DNA of 64,000 nucleotides from Liolophura sinensis. Its lineage: Eukaryota > Mollusca > Polyplacophora > Chitonida > Chitonidae. The stretch is from the NCBI RefSeq assembly GCF_032854445.1, contig NC_088295.1, positions 65,205,249 through 65,269,248 of the forward strand. The letters are read 5' to 3'. Below, one piece after another: positions 32,496 through 44,345 of this stretch (position 1 is its first letter; every line of letters starts with the position of its first letter). A model generated the notes under the pieces. It worked only from the letters and a program-made list of their open reading frames with translations. It did no database searches and was not told the DNA's origin. Both the position numbers and the translations under genes were made by a program.

Positions 32496-33670
32496 GGAGA
32501 TAACTGAAGAATGAAGAGTGCTCGATTCAGAGGCTGTGAGATCAGCATATGTACGAGTTCATCTCTAAAAAACGGACTCTTTCTAATAGTGTATAAAAGT
32601 CCACCTGAACGGTGACGATAAACATTTCTCTTCATTTATGTGAACTATATTTAAGTCAGGCGTACATGTAACTCCCCAGTAAAAGAAATTAAAAAAAATA
32701 TGATGAAGGATAGTGGCAAAAACCAAAAAAAAAACCAAAAAAAAAAAAAAAAAAACCCTCCGGAGCCCTGCTGAAACCGATCGGAGCAGCCATAAACCTT
32801 ATGAGCGACAAGAAACTTGATGGCAGCCAGGAACCTGATGTACTGCAGGCCTGGCGGTGGCAAATTTAACTGCGGCGAGCAAACATAATGGTGACAGAAA
32901 CCTCTTGGATAGCAAGCCTGTTAGTGGCAATGTTTGCTCGAACCTATAACTCTCCATGCAGTCTCATGTACGTATTTACCAATGCTGAAACATATACAGG
33001 TTGCAGAGCTTTAGTAAACTGGGAGAAATTATTTTCAGTAGACTATACTTCAACCACAAAGACAAACTTTGAAAGGCGTTTTATGCCATGGAATACATAT
33101 TTCTAAAAATGAAAGAAAAACTAATGTTTAGAATAAATTGTTAGCCTCGGGACAGATTAATAAATTTCAAAAACCTTAATTTATGGTATTTTGAATAAAG
33201 AGATTAATCTCCCTCTAAAGGTTGGCTTGAATGTGTTTTTTTTTTTTGCTATTTCGATGTTAATGTAAATTAGATGTCGCATAACTTAGGATCTGCCATC
33301 TGTAACATTATTATACAGTCGTGAACAAAATAACACATTTACAACATGATATCCAGGGCTGAAATCCCGCCAAGCATCTGCCTTCCATTGACGGAAACTA
33401 CTGAACCGAAACGCTGATACCCACTGATACATAAAGAACTTTAATATTCTAAAAGATATAGATATATTGTGCAAATGAAGATGTTTATGGTTTGGTTATG
33501 GTGTGGACTGTCCTAGATCTTTCCCACGGCCTCCTTCCCTACTTTCATCTCCGCAACGCAAAACCCATCCTGGGTACTGCAGTAGGCCTACTTCGTGCTG
33601 CTTGACGCGATAATATTTTATGTGGTTCATTATCTTGAATTCATTTTATTTCAGACTTTACTTAAAATAT
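32496..33670. other. Intergenic, no gene seen
   Basis: It includes an A-rich run at 32725-32755. No exon was recognised. Confidence 0.35.
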
Positions 33671-33796
33671 ACCACAGGTCTCGGTGATCTAGTAGTTAAC
33701 GTGCCAGCGCGGCACAATGACACAAAAGCCTTTCCCCAATGCAGTCACTGTAAGTTCACATCCTGCTAATGTTAGCTTCTTCTCAAATCGTGAACG
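33671..33796 (+). mobile_element. SINE head only (tRNA-like part), decayed
   Basis: The sequence GGTCTCGGTGATCTAGTAG, then GCCAGCGCGGCACAATGACAC, then CCCCAATGCAGTCACTGTAA and GTTCACATCC parallels the tRNA-like head of the main SINE. The 3' body is absent. Confidence 0.6.
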
Positions 33797-35907
33797 ACCT
33801 CTGAGTAACGGTTGACGTTATCCTTATTTGTGTATGACGTCAATCTGGCATATCAACGTTGCATCGTCTGCTCGTTTTCTTACTAGTTGAGCTATACTTG
33901 TTTGAAGTGATTTTATCTGTTTGAATGTTAAATACAAACGAAAACAATGATTCTACAACAAGTATCGCATTTGGCTTGCAAAACGTGGAAATCGAGGCAA
34001 AAAAAACATAATTTTCCAACTATGTATTTTATGCCAACGTGACTGGGCCATAACGATTAATGGCACACAGGTCGTAGCTTTCATCCATAATTCTGTATAT
34101 ATTGCTCCGGTGTGTGTTACTCCTTGTTCAAATCACTGGTTAATTGATAACATCAAATTGATCCAATTAACCGGATGTCTGCTACTCGTGTAATTCGAGT
34201 AGCTTCACGGTTTTCCGTCACAGCGACTCGAATTCACCTGGCTCACCCACTGACGAGTAGCTTAACCTCTCTATTTTCACCATGGCCCCGCGAACAGTGC
34301 TGAGGGGTGGGGGCAGGTAATGATTGTGACCAGGGCCTGCAAGATTACGGGGCCGCGACAGAAACATTGAAATCACGTGCAAATCGTAGAAAGCGGGCGC
34401 GAGCGATTGATCGCGCAGGCCGTGGGTGATCACCAACGCATCAAAGTCGATGGCCTTGTTCTGACCTGTCATTCCAAATCGTAAGAGGTCTCCGACTTAC
34501 ATGCATGGTGCACGGCAAATCTAATAGCGGTACCAAAATTGATGGCTGCACAAATATGATGGATAGCAACACTAATAATGACAATGTTTACAAAAACCTA
34601 GGAGGCTTACATACGGATTTACGAATCCAGCACAAGTTACACGTGCACGTAGCAAGGCACCAGGGAAATGTATGGGTAGTGGGAAAATGCCGGCACCCTT
34701 AAAGATGTACGGGTGGCAGAATTATTGAATAATATGTGCGAAATTAATCTCAGTAGACAGCCATATTGATAAACTTTGAAAATCTTTACCGCAATGAAGT
34801 ATTTCCAAAAATAAATGACCCATACGCTCTTGAGATGTTTAATAATCCCCTTCATGTTTTGATGCTAAACCTACTTGAGAATATATTGCGAATTTCTCTT
34901 CATGATGAAAAATAACCCACACATACACCTCTAGCATTGAACGTTTGGAATTTTCGAATAAATATTCATAAATTACTTTAAACCCTGTTTGGCTGCAAAC
35001 AATCTGGCACATTTTAAAAGAACCCAAAACTCTTTATGCCAAACTTTTGCCATAAAAGATTCTAATCCCGTCTAGACGGATTGCTTAATGCATGTTCTGA
35101 AGATTGAAAAGATATGTGCCCCTTTTTGTCCAGTGGTCTATATTAGTACTAGCGAAAACGAACGTTTACAACATTAAAGCGGCTTTAAGTTTTTTTATAT
35201 GTATTTATAATGGTGTAGTTTAATATTTACACATTAGGCTTTCTCCGGAATGGGAGCAAAAATAATTCTGATGCCTAGTTCAGGTCAATTGACGATCCTT
35301 TTCAAATGAAGCATTTAGGCCAGCGTGCTTAGGGGATGCGTGTGCCTCCAAGTTTCTTGCGAAGTGTAGCATTAAAAGCATGCGAAATTACATCACCACA
35401 CCCACATTTTTTTTAAATTAATTAATAAGCTACCATAAACCGTAAGTAGGCCCTAGGTCTTTTTATGGTTTCCTTTTTTGCTGCTTTTTTGACTATTTAT
35501 TACTTGGAAAACACTGAAGGGTAGGTGACCCTTGGCATGGTCAAACAGTTACTGATCAGTTATAGTTTGAGAGTTGTCATATTTACCGCCTGTAGTTTCA
35601 CACGCCATTGATTTCTCTTTGAACTTTGACACAGTTGTTCTAGTCAGAAATTTTAGGATTTTCGTAACGATGGGTGGAAAATTTCAACGCATTTTGTGTT
35701 GAATGTTTGACACCCAACACTAAAAACAATCCAATCCTCGGACTCAAAATAAGATTATGATCAGGCGACCCATCGTTTGGGAATATTCTCTTAAGCGCCG
35801 TGACGCGAGGTCAATTTCGCGGCCACATCTCAAGTATCGTTTCAAAACACGTTACTGTCACGTGATGTCTGCGAGTGTCTGGAACCTCAGCTGAAGTAAG
35901 CTCTGCT
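33797..35907. other. Intergenic with an unassigned GC-richer patch
   Basis: No gene was recognised. At 34218-34472 the minus strand is open for 84 codons in a GC-richer patch, starting MTGQNKAIDFDALVITHG, but nothing identifies it and no splice context supports it. Confidence 0.35.
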
Positions 35908-36064
35908 TAAAATTGTTTGGCTCAGTTGGTTAGCGCGCTAGCGCAGGATAATGAACCGGGAGTCTCTCACCAATGCGGTGGGTTTCCCCCGGGCTCTGCC
36001 CGGTTTCCTCCCACCATAATGCTGGCCACCGTCGTACAGCGTTCAATCAAATCAAATAAACAAA

Positions 36065-36103
<39 letters not shown>

Positions 36104-36113
36104 AATTGTTTGG
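35908..36113 (+). mobile_element. SINE copy with internal deletion and 13-bp target duplication
   Basis: The direct repeat TAAAATTGTTTGG occurs at 35908-35920 and 36101-36113. Between them are the SINE head (CTCAGTTGGTTAGCGCGC) and the body from GGGTTTCCCCCGGGCTCTGC to an AAAT tail, with the middle segment (B box through GCGGATGGTC) missing. Because the duplication is perfect, the insertion was fairly recent and the deletion may have been present in the source copy. Confidence 0.9.
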
Positions 36114-36482
36114 ATATCTGTTTGCATTTTGATTATTACACCCATGCCATTTGTTGATGATTGCAGTAGTGGTTTGGTTGGGGGATTTATTAAATAACTA
36201 TAAACGTTTCAGAACTGATTCCAAGCTGAATAGAATATGGAAGCGTATCTCATGAGCGAAGACTACTAGACTAGTTATTTGATTTTTTTCCATTCTCCAG
36301 AATTTTCACCTGTACGATTTTGGTCATTTCAGTGGATGGTGGAAACCGAATTCCCCCGGGTAAACCACCAGCAAATTATTGACGGACTTGTCATATATAA
36401 ATATTGGTGAAAAACAAGAGGCGTTAAACGAACGAATGTAAAACTGCGCAAACGCTACGACTAATGCCGTGGGCGGCTTATT

Positions 36483-36737
36483 GTCGCCAAGGCTCAAGGA
36501 ACGGAGTTAGCGGGGGAATCTCCAACTGTCACCAAGGCTCAAGGAACAGAGATAGCGGCGGAATCTCCAGCTGTCACCAAGGCTCAAGGAACAGAGATAG
36601 CGGCGGAATCTCCATCTGTCGCCAAGGTTCAAGGGACAGAGATAGCGGCGAAATCTCCAACTGTCATCAAGGCTCAAGGAACAGAGATAGCGGCGGAATC
36701 TCCAACTGTCACCAAGGCTCAAGGAACAGAGATAGCA
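36483..36737. repeat. 45-bp minisatellite, 5.7 copies, frame-preserving
   Basis: Units start at 36483, 36528, 36573, 36618, 36663 and 36708. Each is 45 bp (GTCACCAAGGCTCAAGGAAC and so on), that is 15 codons, and the array stays open in one frame on each strand: plus-strand frame 36464-36751 (CHQGSRNRDSGGISN repeats) and minus-strand frame 36743-36507. No start context, splice sites or homologous protein were recognised, so coding status is unproven. Confidence 0.9.
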
Positions 36738-38517
36738 CACCATCGACGTAAAATCATTTGTGAAATGAATCCGCAGTGTTCACTGAACATTATCGTACAA
36801 TGTAATCAAAATCGTTAAGTCTTCGTTAATCGTTAAGGTATGCGGGTCTGACAGCGATGAATCATGTAACATATCTGGTATTACCGTTAGTGTTTACCAA
36901 GGTGAACTGGTCTTATTTTGTTTTGTTTCTACATGTGTCTGTCACCATGGGTTTTGATGCCCTGTCATTGATTTTATTGTTGTTCTTGCTTCTAGGATCT
37001 TTGCTTTGAGTGACGTCCCCCTGTCATTGCTACCCTCCCTTTTGAAGATCAACTTATGTCAAGATTTTCATGGTTGCTTTTTCACAGGCTGGGCCAGGTA
37101 TGCACGAGTGCTTAAGCGCTAGGCCACGAAGGACTGGCATAGAGTAAAGAATATAGCCTTTGGCAAAACACTCTGCTGTCTATTGAGAGCGTATGAGTAA
37201 ATAGGAGGAATTCGAATAAGGTGCAAATAAGTAGGGTAAAAATGTATGTGAAAAGAAACCGGGGAGTTCAACCGTCTCGGAAAATAAGTACACCTGTACG
37301 ATTGACCCTTTTCCATACAAAAATAGGCGTCGTCATCTTGCCAGGCAGTGCTCATGGTTGTGTACAAGACAGTCAATTAAAACACTGCAATGAGTAAACC
37401 AAAGCAACAAGAGAGAGAAAGAGAGAAGGGGAGAGGGGGAGAAGGGTTGAAGAAAAAGGGAGTAAATATAATGAACCATATAGAGGTGTTAGGAGACATT
37501 ATATTCTTCATAATAGAGGTTTTTCAGGTTATCTATTCTATTAGCAGTAAAATGCTCTACAATTTTTTTTACATCGGACAACCAGGTCTGTTTACGTGAC
37601 CCTGTCTCTATGGCTGTTGGTCGAACAATGCAGACTAAATGAACTTTTATTCACTCATAATGTAAATGTCTAGGGACCGCTCATTCAGTATATTTGGGGG
37701 CGAGTAGAAGGGGGGGGGGGGGGGGTACAATGTTACCACTTCTGAAAGATTACAACAGGATGACACATGTGTACAATACGGCATGCATCGGGCCGGGCAA
37801 ATGAAAACCAACAACCTCTTGAATCGTTCTTTTGGTCGTCTACAGTTATGGTTCAATGGTAGATGGTTCAATTAGATTAAAGGTTGATTGTAAATGATTT
37901 TGACGATCTTATAGTTAACCACAACATCGACGTTTTAAGGAGAAGAAAATTTAAATATAAATCAAATACCATTGAAAAGAGTATGCATTTCCTCGCAGAT
38001 GCATGCAGTAAAAAAAATTTAATATGTACCTCAAGATCATAAATTATAAATAAAGTCAGCTCCAACATCCGCTGTGGGCGACTCCATTGTGCCTAAGAAC
38101 TAGTCCTGAAGTCTTCTGTGTTAGGAGGAGAATTGCCGTCGGAAACCACCGAAGAGCAGTTCGTACATTTCCGGTAGACCTCTTCTTCCCAGAAGGTAGC
38201 GAACAGTACAGTTCGTTTTCCGCTTGACGATCGGTAAACCGGAATGTTGGACGTAGGTTCCGAGTTTACACGAACAAGCGGGCAGTTTTAAGGACTCTCT
38301 TTGGCTAAAAGGCAACATACCCCGAGCATAAATCACAGCGTGTTAAAGATAGAGGGCGCCATGGACTCAGCCATTTATGCCAGCTTTGCCGTTTTCAGGC
38401 TTTACGTGTATGGCGAGGAAAAATCGCAAAACTATGCAGCAGGCACCACCAGATAGAAAAAAGTGTGCTCTTTTCAGCCTATAGTGCCATTTTTTAAAGT
38501 TTTGTTCTCCTTTAAGT
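36738..38517. other. Intergenic, no gene seen
   Basis: It includes a run of 16 G at 37710-37725. A GC-richer stretch at 38100-38450 has a plus-strand ATG in good context near 38360, but its frame closes after about 32 codons, and no exon could be supported. Confidence 0.35.
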
Positions 38518-38740
38518 TATAAATTTATTTATTTATTTATTTATTTCATTGGTCTTTTCGACATTTACTTAAGGAATGTTCCACGTCTTCCAGAAAGCTG
38601 CGGGTGGTTTTGGGTTTCGTCCGTAGATCATTTATACGACCACGGACAGCGCTATGATGTGAGGAAACCGGACAGAATATAAGTGAAATATTCTTAATTA
38701 TGGCGTAAAACCTCAATCAAATAAATAAATATATAAATAA
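38518..38740. mobile_element. Two decayed SINE 3' ends in inverted orientation
   Basis: At 38518-38600 a minus-strand SINE 3' end (AAATA tail, then TTGGTCTTTTCGACATTTAC on the plus strand) abuts a plus-strand piece at 38600-38740 (GCTGCGGGTGG, AAGTGAAATATTCTTAAT, GGCGTAAAACCTCAATC, AAATA tail). Confidence 0.65.
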
Positions 38741-38981
38741 TGAAGCAACGGTCAAAGCAGCCAATCTCGCTATACAGACATCTCGGTGTCGGTCCCAAAA
38801 GGCACTTTATAAAGAGCTAAGACTATATTTGCAGATGTAGTAAATCACCAAAAAGTCCTTAATCAGGTGACATGGATTTTTAATTCATGAAGTACAGATT
38901 TGTATGTCAGCTTTACTCATGTGCCTCTTCTGAGTTGGAATTTTCTACCTTTGGGGCACACTGGAGTTATCTTGACAGATT

Positions 38982-39985
38982 TTACAACATGTACCCAGAG
39001 AAGGTCGTGTAGATTTCGTTGGTAACGCCGTACAGCCCATGACTACCACCATACTTATCCACAAACTTCACCTTCACTGTGTCACCCACCGCTAAGGATA
39101 ACAGCACCGTGTTCCCGCCCGACGCCCACTGTAGGTCATTCTTAACAGACCCGTGAGCCGAAACCGTCAACACGTCGTTGCGGAAAATCCCAATCAGGAA
39201 GCGATCATTTTGCGCTTCCGTCAAGGCGTGCACATGAAAGGCGTAAATACCCGCTTGGTTACAGGTGAAAGTGTTAGTGGTTAAGTCAAATGCACTGCCG
39301 ATATTGAGAAACTCTGTGTCAAAGGTCACCTGCACGCCGGTGCTTGACGTTCTCTGAGGAGTCGATTTGCCCACGGAGAAGGCCACTGAAAGTTAAGGAC
39401 ATTAGCCGATTAAGATTAATTTATTTATTCATGTGACTGTTGCTTAACGCCATATTTAAGAACTTTTCTCTTACACGAGGGTGCTCAGTTCTAAGGTTGG
39501 AGGAAATTGGAGGGCATGGCGTAAACCACCGACAACCGGCAAGTTAATGACAACTTGGCAAACACATATTATTATTATTATGAAAACCTGCCTCTCGAGT
39601 AGGAGTTGCAGTTTTTTAGACAAAATTGTCAGGATATCAAGTGTCATCAAGTATAATGACGAGGAAAAGAAACCATACACGTTTGTTACTTTTATGGTTT
39701 CCTGCTTTGGACAATTGCTTTGAGCAGAATTACACGATGATCTTTCTTAAACACACATACCCTTTTCATCGGGGTGAGAATTCTATTTACATGCTAATTA
39801 TGTTTCATTGTGATGATTTAAATTTGCGCGTGATACCCAGTTAACAGATCAAACTTTTTCATATTCCGTCAAGATTGTTTTGAAAATTAAGGATTATTAC
39901 CTGATGCTCCTGATACTGTCATAAAACAGACAGGTGCTAAGGCTAAAAACGCCAGCACGGCAAGCCAAATGAAGTTACCTCCCAT
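38982..39985 (-). CDS. Secreted C1q-domain protein, 162 aa, two coding exons
   Basis: Coding exon 1 (39985-39901) encodes MGGNFIWLAVLAFLALAPVC and eight more residues, a clear signal peptide. A phase-1 intron (GT at 39900, AG at 39386) leads to exon 2 (39385-38982), which encodes a single C1q domain. Conserved features are FSVGKSTPQR at the start, FDL-FTCNQAGIYAFHVHAL, FLIGIFRND, a SLAVGDTVKVKF strand and the C-terminal aromatic block GLYG...FSGYML. No collagen region is present. The length matches single-domain secreted C1q proteins, a family greatly expanded in bivalves and used as lectin-like pattern-recognition molecules. It should trimerise outside the cell (family knowledge). A variant poly(A) signal, ATTAAA, lies about 100 nt past the stop (38883-38878). 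Confidence 0.93.
39416..39545 (-). mobile_element. Old SINE fragment in the C1q intron
   Basis: The plus strand shows TTTATTTATTCATG, then TTAACGCCATATTTAAGAAC and CTTACACGAGGG, which correspond to the reverse of the SINE 3' end. It is highly diverged and lies in the intron between the signal-peptide and C1q exons. Confidence 0.55.
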
Positions 39986-40016
39986 TGTGGTGAATTTAAC
40001 AGCTCCAAGGATTTGA

Positions 40017-40706
40017 TCTGAAAAAAAAGCCCATCAGAGCTTCAGAGTACAAAGAACGTTTCCTCATGTTAAAGATGTGCATGTACAGACATTAGCCTAA
40101 TTTACTTCTCGTTTGTTATATAACCTCCATTTTTCCTATTAGCTATTGCAAACCTACAAAGCTTGAAACCCTATGGTGGAACACAGCTTTTATAAGCAGA
40201 AGTACATGTATGTGAATGTGTAAGGTTTTTGTGAACCGATATATTAACTATGTTCGGATATTCAAAACCGCATGGTTCTAATAATAGTTTAATGGTTCTA
40301 GCTCTGAGTAATTAGGACTCTAACCGAACTTATGCTTCTATGGATGCGTCTTTACAAGTGAGTATGTTCGAAATTTAATTACGTAAACGTTTTAAATGGG
40401 CCACAGAGCGCGATGCCACACAGAGGGCATTTGTTCACCGAGATTTTCGTAGATACTACACACTGGAGCCTCTTTGAGTAACTGAAGAACAAGCCAAAAT
40501 AACCAATCACTTTCTGATATAATAAAACAGGTATAAATATAATTTTTGCTACTGTGTTTCATTTAAGTCATCGCTTTTGCTGAAGGTTAGAATAGATTGA
40601 ACAATAACCCCATGTAACGGCCGAATGTCACGTACTTACCGATCTTGACGAAGGTGTCTGGAAGAGCAGCAGGAATGATTTGTACGAGAATTCCGTGTCT
40701 TTTATA
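40017..40706 (-). promoter_or_regulatory. C1q gene promoter and 5' untranslated exon
   Basis: On the minus strand a TATA box, TATAAAAG (40706-40699), is followed about 30 bp later by the likely start and a short non-coding exon ending at 40640 with the donor GTAAGTAC. A 622-bp intron ends at a polypyrimidine tract and AG (40019-40018), joining the exon that begins at 40017, 32 nt before the ATG. A strong TATA box suits an inducible gene (inference). Confidence 0.8.
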
Positions 40707-40958
40707 CTATAACATTGTATAGTCAGGCCACTGAAGTTAACCAATCAGATGGTTATAAAAGTGTGAACATTTGCTATGTTACTGCATTTCAAGGATTATG
40801 GACAGGTTGTGGTAACATTATGAAAGGTGGGCGTGTCTATAGTTTGCTTTCTAGCCATCTGATTGATGTATAGCAACCCGAAACATTTTCTATCTTTTTT
40901 GTACACATCGTATATACATTTATTTACCTGCATGCCCGAAAGGTGATGAAAAAGCTCA

Positions 40959-40962
<4 letters not shown>

Positions 40963-41053
<91 letters not shown>
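40963..41053. repeat. (TA)n microsatellite, 91 bp
   Basis: An uninterrupted alternating TA tract. It lies about 260 bp upstream of the C1q TATA box. Open frames through it (Tyr-Ile repeats) are artefacts of the repeat. Confidence 0.98.
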
Positions 41054-41054
<1 letters not shown>

Positions 41055-42309
41055 CGCACTTGTGCATCCACAGAAAAACCTGTAGACGTGCCCAGTGGCA
41101 ATGCGTGTGACGGCTGTTACATGTATCCCCAGATACAAACAGGTAGGAATGTAAGGGGAATCATCTATCCCTTACGTCTCCTGGCAGTAACGGTTTACCC
41201 GGGGCATTCCGGTTTCCTCCGTGAGGAAATTCTTCAGTACTGGTACATGGCGTTCTGCAACAGATGAATAAGGGAATCAATAAAAAGAAATTACTGCATG
41301 CATTAGATAAAGTTTATATAGGCGAGCAAACTCCTAGACCCTGAACTCCCTGTTGGGTCCCTGATAATCGCGTGGCAAGTGAAGACTTCTTTAGATCCGC
41401 TTGGGCCCCAGTCAGTTGGATGGAGGTTAAAATGCTACTTTAGTGAAATTACCACGTACGATAAACTCAACAAAAAGCAACCAAATACACTCGAAGTCAA
41501 CCTGCTGAGCATGACTGGAATGCAGTTTCGAACCTACGTTCTCATCAGTGATGCTACGTTTTATTATAGTAAAAGTAAAGACCACCGCCATTTTGTAGAT
41601 ACTGGACATTATAGGAAACGCTTGAATATGTTGATTCTATGCGTCCTCGGCAACAGGCAAATTTCAAGAGCTTATAAGGCGAGACAGATGCTTGTCTCTC
41701 CTGTAAAGTAGGAGAAGGAATGGATGGAAATTTGCTTTGGCAGTAATTACCACCGAAAAGTGAATCACAATGTCAACGTCTTGATCTGAATTTATCAACC
41801 ACAATGCATTAGTAATAAGCGGTACATTACTCCAGTTAGAAACTGGGTATCACGTATCTGTGAAGAGAAACTGAGAAATGCGCAAAATTAAGCACTCGCG
41901 GGGATGCAATAATAACGCCATTATATAACGCCGTTATGGTTATGTACAACATACTGTTTGGCTGACAACAATGGCCACGTGACAACAGAGCACCTGATGC
42001 GGTAGGTGATAAATTGAACTTAAAACATAAGGTGTATAGCACTGTGAGATATCATATACATGTAGGTTTATCCTGTCACCATATCACATAGGTTAATCTT
42101 GAACAAATATTACAGACAAAGACAAAACAGACCTTTAAGCAAGTTATAAACATGTGTACTATAGTGGAAGGAACAAATACGACAATGCTATCGATATCAC
42201 ACAAGCAAAAATCGCTGAAAAGTGTCTAATTTTTTGTTTATTGGCCTTTTTTTAAATGAATGATAAATTGTCATGGGTTTAAAAACACATGCCACGATCA
42301 CTGTTTTCT
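41054..42309. other. Intergenic, no gene supported
   Basis: A plus-strand frame of 110 codons (41379-41711) is unrecognised and has no splice or repeat context. At about 41175-41235 CCGGTTTCCTCC-like blocks suggest a very old SINE scrap. Confidence 0.35.
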
Positions 42310-42940
42310 CAGATTGCTTTTAAGATAACATAGTCAACTTAGACGGGTTTTGAAACTTTAACTTGCAGTTACAAATGGAATGACCCCTAAGGTACATGTG
42401 TAGTAAACGATGACCCAGAACTGTTTAGAGAGCTTTCCTATCTAAGATGATGATAACATAATCGGCTTAGACATGTTTGGAAACTTCAACTTGCAATAGC
42501 AAATGGATTGGCCGCTAAAGTATAACTAACGATGATTCACATCTTTCTATAAAAATTTCCTAAGATAACAGTGTCGGTTTATAGACATGTTTTGTAACTT
42601 CAATTTGTAATCGAAATTTTGGCCGCTAAAGTACTTAACGATGACTGACTGGAAAGCTTCCATGACCAAGATGACTTTTAAGACAACAGAATCGACTGAG
42701 GCTGGTTTGAAACTTTCACGTGGAACCGCAAATGGAATGTCCGCTATAGTATAGGTAGCAATGATCCATATCTGTTCAGTAGGTTTTCAATGCCTAAGAT
42801 GACTTTTAAGATAACAGAAACGGCTAGCCTGGGTATCGAGGCTTCAACATGCAAATGGAAATGGAATAGCCTCTGAAAAGTACATGTATTTAACGATGAT
42901 TCATATCTGTCAGAAGCTTTCTTGACCATCTGCGATGTAT
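42310..42940. repeat. Diverged tandem repeat, five units of about 112-128 bp
   Basis: Each unit contains TAAGATAACA (or a close variant), then GAC-GGTTTTGAAACTT, CTTGCA, AAATGGAATG, CCGCTAAAGTA, AACGATGA and a CATATCTGT block. The anchor recurs near 42321, 42449, 42561, 42679 and 42807. Units differ by many substitutions and small indels, so the array is old. Confidence 0.8.
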
Positions 42941-43051
42941 AAGTCACTTCCGTTGTCAACATTTTAACTGAAAAAGTCTGTTCACCTAACTAATGAGTGA
43001 GTGCTGGAGGTTCAACATCGTACTTGACAATTTTTCATTCATATGATGACA

Positions 43052-43358
43052 CAGTCCTTAATCTTTAGAGTGCATGTAATGTGCCTCCTTGTTGCATGGC
43101 GGATTTCCACCGCTCTTTTATATAGTGCTGCTTTAGTGGGACGACATAGCGAACGAAAATATGCGGCCCCACCGTTATACTATCATTGTACTGATACGGG
43201 GCAACCAATCGTTGCACTTTCCCCTTAATGCTGAACCCCAAGCGCGGAAGCTACAACTTTCTCTTTTAAAGGCTTAAGTGTGACTCGACCCAGGATTGAC
43301 TCTGGATCTCTCCCGCCCGAAGCGGACGCTCTATCAACTGTGCCATCGGGGCCGGTTC
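43052..43358 (-). mobile_element. Second SINE family, tRNA-derived head
   Basis: On the minus strand the 5' end reads GGCCCCGATGGCACAGTTGA, TAGAGCGTCCGCTTCGGGCG, with a decayed B box near GAGTCAATCC: a tRNA-like head with an A box (TGGCACAGTTGA). A body of roughly 230 bp follows. It shares neither head nor tail with the main SINE. The tRNA-like head is seen directly; placement in a named molluscan SINE family would need a search. Confidence 0.6.
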
Positions 43359-44154
43359 TAACTACGGAGAAGAGTTCTCATGTACAGCGTTATTGTGTGC
43401 TCTGATCAGATAGCACACTCTCTGTTAAACCTAATCTCTTTTAAACCTATTTTATAAATTGGAAATGCACAATGTACAATTATGACTATAACAAGAGCTG
43501 CATACTCACTTTAGGATTACAGGTATAGTATATGTATTCAGAACCGATTCTGTACCAGTATAGATGCGTTTCTCCCGCTGATGATAATTGGAGCTGTCAG
43601 CAAAAGTACAAATGTATTCATATATATTTGTAAGATACAGCCTTTGGAGAGTTTTCTCTTTCATGACCACGGAATGGGGTACGAATGGTACATGAAAGTC
43701 TGTTTCGACTCATGGATTTACTCAGATTCTTTGTCGTCACAATATATAGATATATAGCCAAATATAAAGCAACAATACGTTAAAAAATATTGCAGAATGA
43801 AGGCGGCATGACGTTGCCCAGGTGACCGTGTGCTATACTAGTAACTGCAACAAAAAACTTTGCACTCTCCTGTACCTAAGTAGGTCTTAAATCTACTATT
43901 GTACAAAATCAACGAATTTTGATTGGGTTTCAGCTGTTTTTAGACCCTTTTCCATAAGCATGAAATCCGCGCCCAGTTTATAATATAAGCGATTAATTGA
44001 AAGAAAAGACAGCAAATAATATGTACAGGAACACATATAAACGGCCATTTCTTTCTGATATGCTTTGTAACACAATAAATAATATCCACCAAAACAAAAC
44101 GTTAACTGTTCAGGAATTGGCGTCTATTCACGGTAAGAATGTGTCAGAGCTACT
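43359..44154. other. Intergenic, no gene seen
   Basis: AT-rich sequence without recognised features. Confidence 0.35.
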
Positions 44155-44345
44155 GTTTTATTTATTTATTTGTTTATTTGATTTGTGTTTTACGCCGTAA
44201 ATGAGAATATTTCACTTATACCATGTACGGCGACTAGCATTATGGTGTGAGGAAAGCGGGCAGATCCCGGGGGAAACCTACGACAACCCGCAGGTTGCTG
44301 AGAGACCTTCTCATGTACAGCCGAGGAGGAAGCCACATTGGTGAG
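44155..44345 (-). mobile_element. SINE copy (main family), minus strand
   Basis: It shows an AAATA tail, then ACGGCGTAAAACAC, GGTATAAGTGAAATATTC, CCATAATGCTAGTCG, CCCGGGATCTGCCCGC and CAACCTGCGGG read on the minus strand. The head is only partly present. Confidence 0.8.

Noticed and set aside
33671-33796. Candidate tRNA gene
   Set aside because: The pattern matches the SINE head and does not fold into a cloverleaf.
34218-34472. Minus-strand frame of 84 codons in a GC-richer patch
   Set aside because: Nothing identifies it, and GC-rich patches give longer chance frames.
38340-38460. Possible first coding exon with ATG near 38360
   Set aside because: The frame closes after about 32 codons and no downstream exon fits.
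40796-41138. Open frames of about 60-100 codons with Tyr-Ile repeats
   Set aside because: They are translations of the TA microsatellite.
41379-41711. Plus-strand frame of 110 codons
   Set aside because: No similarity is recognised and there is no signal or splice support; the length is within chance expectation for 64 kb.
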